Source of the DNA: Sequoia sempervirens
Taxonomy: Eukaryota; Streptophyta; Pinopsida; Cupressales; Cupressaceae
Direction: 5' to 3'
Length of the DNA stretch: 64,000 nucleotides
Assembly: GCA_007258455.2 (NCBI GenBank)
Contig: VDFB02018371.1
Coordinates: 18,892-82,891 of the forward strand
Part shown: positions 59,501-64,000 of the stretch, one piece after another
How the letters are laid out: each line of letters starts with the position of its first letter
How positions within the stretch are numbered: position 1 is the first letter of the stretch
The notes under the pieces: model-generated
What the model was told of the DNA's origin: nothing
Seen by the model: only the letters and a program-made list of their open reading frames with translations
Databases searched by the model: none
Position numbers and translations under genes: made by a program

Positions 59501-60462
59501 GGTTGATCCAACGATGCTTAGAGGTTGCTGACAGATTCACTAAGTAGTTGACTGCTAGCTAAACAACTGTTCCTGGGAGGCACTAAGTCAAAAAGATGGG
59601 TTTTGAGCCCCAAAAAGAAGGGCGCCATTTCCAAAAAAGGGCGCTTTTCTAATGCCTTAATCATTTTTTCATGTCAGCTCTTCAATTTCTACATTCTAAC
59701 CTCCTGTGCTCGAAATTGCAATTCTCGTTGATCAGTAAATCTGGCAATCATGTTTGACCATTCATTAGGTAACCAGCTCTGCTCTACACCAGATGACTAG
59801 GGTTTTAGTTTATAGAAGTCAGTTTACAACCCTTTAAGGCAAGGGCGCCCCTAGCTGAAAAGGGTGCTTTTGCCTTCTTGCTCAATGATTTCCATGTCTA
59901 AAATTGCTCTATTTTGATCTTGATTATTTGACGACTGCCTTGTTTGACTATTGTGCTTGCAGTTTTGTTGTTGAGATAAACCCAAACTGAGAAGGACGTC
60001 CTGGGAGGCATTTTTCCACCTGACAGCATATGGAAGCTCAAACAAGAGGGCGCCTTTCCTTGGAAAGGGCACCATTTTCACTTTTCCTTAGCATATTTTT
60101 CACTGTTTAACATTCAGTCCCTCCTAGAACACTTTCCACTTGACTGCCTCTACTAGCTTCCTATCAAGTCCGATGATCGTGCTATTGATCTTGCTGAGAG
60201 GCTGGGACTGAGCTGAACAACTTCTTCACACATGGCAGCTGCTGAATCTATCAACAGGTCCTTCAAAATGAAGGGCGCCCCTACTTGACAAAGGCGCTTT
60301 TAACTTGCGATTTACTGATTTTCCCTTCATTTAGCATGTTCCAATCAATCCAACACTACAGTTACAGAATTCATCCTTTGGGTTGGTAGATACATTCACT
60401 GAATAGCTAGAACGAAGTCGGAAATATCTTGCAAAGGCAGCATTTTTCACTGGGTGACATCT
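59500..60462. repeat. Diverged tandem repeat, period about 205-225 bp, about four units
   Basis: The string agggcgcc (or aagggcgcc) followed 15-25 bases later by aaagggcgctttt or a close variant recurs near 59619, 59843, 60048 and 60271. Other shared strings such as cctgggaggca (59571 and 60000) keep the same register. It ends at the left edge of the fourth very long LTR. Confidence 0.6.
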
Positions 60463-63400
60463 TGTTGTGACCTTTTCACACATTGCCCCATCCAAGATGG
60501 GGACCCCCTAATTTTTGCTCCATTCCGGTCTTTTGGCTTGGGTTTTCTTCTCTCTCTCTCGCTCTGTCTCTTTTCTGGTGTCCGCCTTTCGGGGGTTGTG
60601 CCCGTATTTGAGCTTAAGCATAGAATTGGCCAAGTCTGAAAATTAGGGTTTCATCGTTTCTGGTCAGTCTGAGGTCAAATAAAGTCAATAAATTGAAAAT
60701 TGGACTTAACATTGTTGTCAGTGTGTTTCAAGCAGGCTCTCAGCAAGTTTTTATCAGATTTTGAGATACTTACTATTTTTAGTAAGTATGAAATTCCAGG
60801 CAATCTGTCAGCTATTTTGAGATTCCGACAGTCACACAGCATTCAAGGCATATCGGACTGTTCGCGTGCAAAATTTGAGCAAAAACAGATAACTTACTAT
60901 TTTTAGCAATCCGGCTTAGGAATGAATTCGAGTGGAATCACCGAGTTTTCCTTTGCATCGCATATTTATACAGGTTTTTGAGACCTTGTGACGATGTAAC
61001 ATGCAAAATGAGATGACAACTTTTGGAATTCAGCCTTAGGGGCTATTTTTAGAGGTTGCATGTCAGGGGTTCTTTACGTAATGAATTTGATTCTGATGGG
61101 TTTTGAGAGCGTTGGCGATGGTGTGACATATGCAAAGCGAAGATACTCCTTTCGATGCAGAAGGAACTTGCTATTTTTACTTTGAGGTATGTCTAGCGGT
61201 AACTGGCCGATTGAATCCGCGAGAAGTACGTCATGATTACCCACGAAGCGAAGCAGAGATCATTTACGTCGCATACAAAGCAATTAGGGTTTGCAAAAAC
61301 TTGAAGACCTAAAATGGCGCCAAAAAGAGGTCAAGAATTTTTGAAAAGCTGGTGCTAAACCCATAGCCCGATCTAGTCGCCAGTATCTCTAGCTTTGGTA
61401 AAAGAATTTCAACTCAAGCGAAGACACTTTATAGTAAGTCAATTTGACTGGCTAAAATATGAGTAAATTGAGTGCATCGTCAGTAATAAGAGCGGAACAT
61501 GTCTAACGTGAGGTGAGGCGCCCTCGTCAAATTTCAAGTCAATCGGGCGATTAGACTATCAGTAGGTTACTATTTATAGTAGAGCCACCTCCGGAGAAAT
61601 GGGCTCAAACTAGCGGGGTGACTTAAAATGGGTGTTGAGCGGAGGCAACAAAGATTCTGAGGATCTGATCATAAAATTTCAAATCATTACGAACCCAGGA
61701 GATCACAATCGAGAGGACTTACTACTCATCTTGAGGAGCATGAATATTGAAAGCGAGGGAAAAGGTTCTAGAGATGCGGATTTCCATCCTGCGGTGAGGG
61801 GGCAAGATAAGCCCAACGAGAGGAAAAGGTTGAAAAATTTTCCTGCAAGGAGTATGGTCCTTCTACATCCTCCACCCCCTGTGAAATGCGCCCTCCTCAC
61901 AAGCCAGGCACAAAAAAAAAAAAAATTTCTAAGTGTGAAATGCTTATCCACTTGCCTAGGCAAAATGCACCCTCACATGCAAGCAAGCTGCTTAAAAATT
62001 TTCTAAGTATGATACTTCATCCTCCACCCCCTATGAAATGCGCCCAAAACAAGTGAGTCAAAGAAAGTCAAAGATTTTTATCCTGCTCTCATGTCAAAAT
62101 GCGCCCAAATGCAAGGTAGTGGCATACAAAAATTTCTAAGTATGAGTTTCATCCTCCTCCACTGGCAAAATGTGCCCAAAGTGAGAAAGGTCAAAGAAGT
62201 CAAATGTTTTCATCCTGCAGGAGGTGCAAAATGCGCCCAAATAGAGGCATGTGAGGACAAACTAAGGAAGTTGAAAAGTCACTTGTTGGAGGCGTTACAA
62301 GTTTCATCCTTCATGGCATCAAAAATGCGCTCAAGCTCAAAGAAGTCAACAAGTCAACCAAGTTTATCCTCCTCACATAGTAAAATGCGCCCACTTCAAG
62401 CATAACATGCATGAAAATTTTCTTAGTATGAAATTTGTCCCCCTAGAGGCATCAAATGCGCCCAAAAGAGGGCATGTGAAGACAAAACCAATGGCATGCA
62501 AAGAGACAATACATATGCATGCAAGGAGGGAATATTCCAAATGAGTTGAAAGGCAAGTTTTAAAATCCACTTCATAATGCAAATCCGCCCAAGTGTAGAA
62601 TAAAGTCAACAAGTCAAAAGAAGGCGTTGGAAATTTGAAATCCCTCTCACCCTCTCAAATGCGCCAAAGGATAAAAAGGGAGATAAGTGCTAGGCGTTGA
62701 CTCCATGACATCAAATATGCGCCCATGTTATAAAGTTTATCCTCCTTCAAGTGTGAAATGCGCCATGCAAGGTGATGAGTGTTAAAGGGGTGTTGGAAGT
62801 ATTTCTCAAGGCGTGGTGAATTTAAACATTCTTCTTGAAGTATCATATGCGCCCAAAGTAATATGTGTTAGGAATTTTTTTTTCTAAGGCGCATGAGGTG
62901 GTGAAACAAAATGCTAGGCATAGTTTTAATTTTCTCCAAGCATGCTATGGGTGAAGAATGAGATATAAGACAAGGCAAGGAAGAGCAAGATCGAATAAAA
63001 TTTTCTAAGTGCAGGATGATTTAAAATTTTCTAAGGCAAATATTTTGTTCCTTAGAAAATACGCCTAGACCCAGGGTGGTGAAATTTTTCTTGAGGCATG
63101 GATGAATTTACCAGTGAAGAAGTCAGATGGTGCTTGCTACGCAGGGTCAATGAAAACTTTCAAGTCGGAGCAACAAAATTCTCAGAGGAGATGAAGAAAT
63201 GAAATAAATTGTTGAAAATTGTTTTTCCAAGGTTCAAAATTCCAGAAAATTAAATGAACCCGTTCATCGTGCACCCATGAGTTCGACGCGTTCAGAGGGA
63301 AATTTTCTTCTGGGTATTGAAGATTATCGATGAGGAGTTGATTTTAAAGTCTTCCATGCTTCGCTGTGGCCTTTAGGATGAAGATTTTTGATGGGCACCA

Positions 63401-64000
63401 GGTTGATGAATTTTCCTAAGGGAAATTTTTAAATTTTCTAAGGCAAGTGTGAAGAAGATGTGTTTTCAAGGTGAAATCCTCTAGGCGATGAATTTGAAAG
63501 GAACTGCCTAGGTGAATTTTCCCAAGCTCTTCGTGAGGATAGTTTTCTTGAGCCAGAGATGAATAAAATCAAGGTTGTCAGAGCTCCAGTTAGTGAAACG
63601 AATTTCTCAAAGATGATACGCCCTTGAAGAGGATGGATTGAAAATTTGGCTAAGGCATGAAGAATTTGAACGCAAGGGCGATGAACGCTTGGAAGTTGGC
63701 TACATGAAAATCAAGTAAGTTAAGATTACATTATGAAGTGTTCTGATGCTCTTCTCCTTGCTTGTTTTGCAGGAGGAACGTCGAGATCAAGCGGTGATGA
63801 CTTAGAGTGATGAAGCAAGTGATTCAAGACAACATCTCAACCTCGAAGGAAGAAAAATTGTAAGAAATTGACTAACTATAGCTCAAGTGACAAAGAAGTT
63901 GAAGAGCAACGTCAAGAAAGAAGATCGAGAATAGTGTGAACGCGTCTACAAACGGAATCTTCTAGAAGGAATAATGGACATTATGGCTCATTTATTACCC
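60463..64000 (+). mobile_element. Very long LTR, copy 4 (continues past the window)
   Basis: It starts TGTTGTGACCTTTTCACACA and follows copy 1 to the window end; the last bases match copy 1 near 34390. About 1 kb of LTR should follow. It includes the subrepeat array at about 61880-62870. Whether it is a solo LTR or one end of a full element cannot be seen. Confidence 0.88.

Overview
The window looks like nuclear DNA of a seed plant with a large, repeat-packed genome. A conifer or other gymnosperm is my best guess, from the density of old nested LTR elements, the very long solo LTRs and the plastid-type 16S fragment; this is an inference, not proven. Almost everything identifiable is transposon-derived. 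Host signal is limited to one J-domain (DnaJ) exon and a few weaker exon candidates.

1-5.1 kb: the right end of a plus-strand Ty1/copia LTR sits in a minus-strand copia reverse transcriptase/RNase H remnant. That remnant has its own primer-binding site and 5' LTR near 3.6 kb. A solo copia LTR (4279-5083, target duplication TAAGA) follows.

5.1-21.1 kb: after a stretch with little to name, a decayed minus-strand L1-type LINE runs from about 7.6 to 19.95 kb. It is split by a solo copia LTR (9919-11367, duplication AAACC) and by a complete LTR element (12155-19629, duplication ACAAT). The latter is the most interesting object here. Its two 1835-bp LTRs differ at only 11 positions. It has a primer-binding site and polypurine tract but no gag-pol. 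Instead it carries two long, nearly abutting reading frames (736 and about 514 codons) that I cannot assign to any family. Its LTR ends, polypurine tract and leader match Ty3/gypsy chromoviruses also present here, so it is probably a non-autonomous element mobilised by them.

21.1-42.8 kb: a related solo LTR (21117-22615, duplication TATAT); a hAT transposase remnant near 25.1-25.4 kb; a fragment of plastid 16S rRNA (about 26468-26643) cut by a chromovirus LTR; a truncated chromovirus; a very long LTR (30971-35449); a tail-to-tail join of two chromovirus ends; and a nearly complete chromovirus (36.3-42.8 kb) with a full gag-pol frame broken by two in-frame TAG codons.

42.8-64 kb: a possible host segment with a J-domain exon, a 30-bp minisatellite and a tRNA-derived SINE with duplication AGACATAAG; then further copies of the very long LTR. 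Two of these are proven solo LTRs by target duplications GGTCC and CTACC, and the fourth runs off the window. The CTACC copy splits an unidentified minus-strand pseudogene.

The elements act as nested layers: LINE and copia remnants are the oldest, and the chromovirus-like non-autonomous element is the youngest complete insertion. The only plausible working relation is supply of proteins in trans by chromoviruses to the non-autonomous element.
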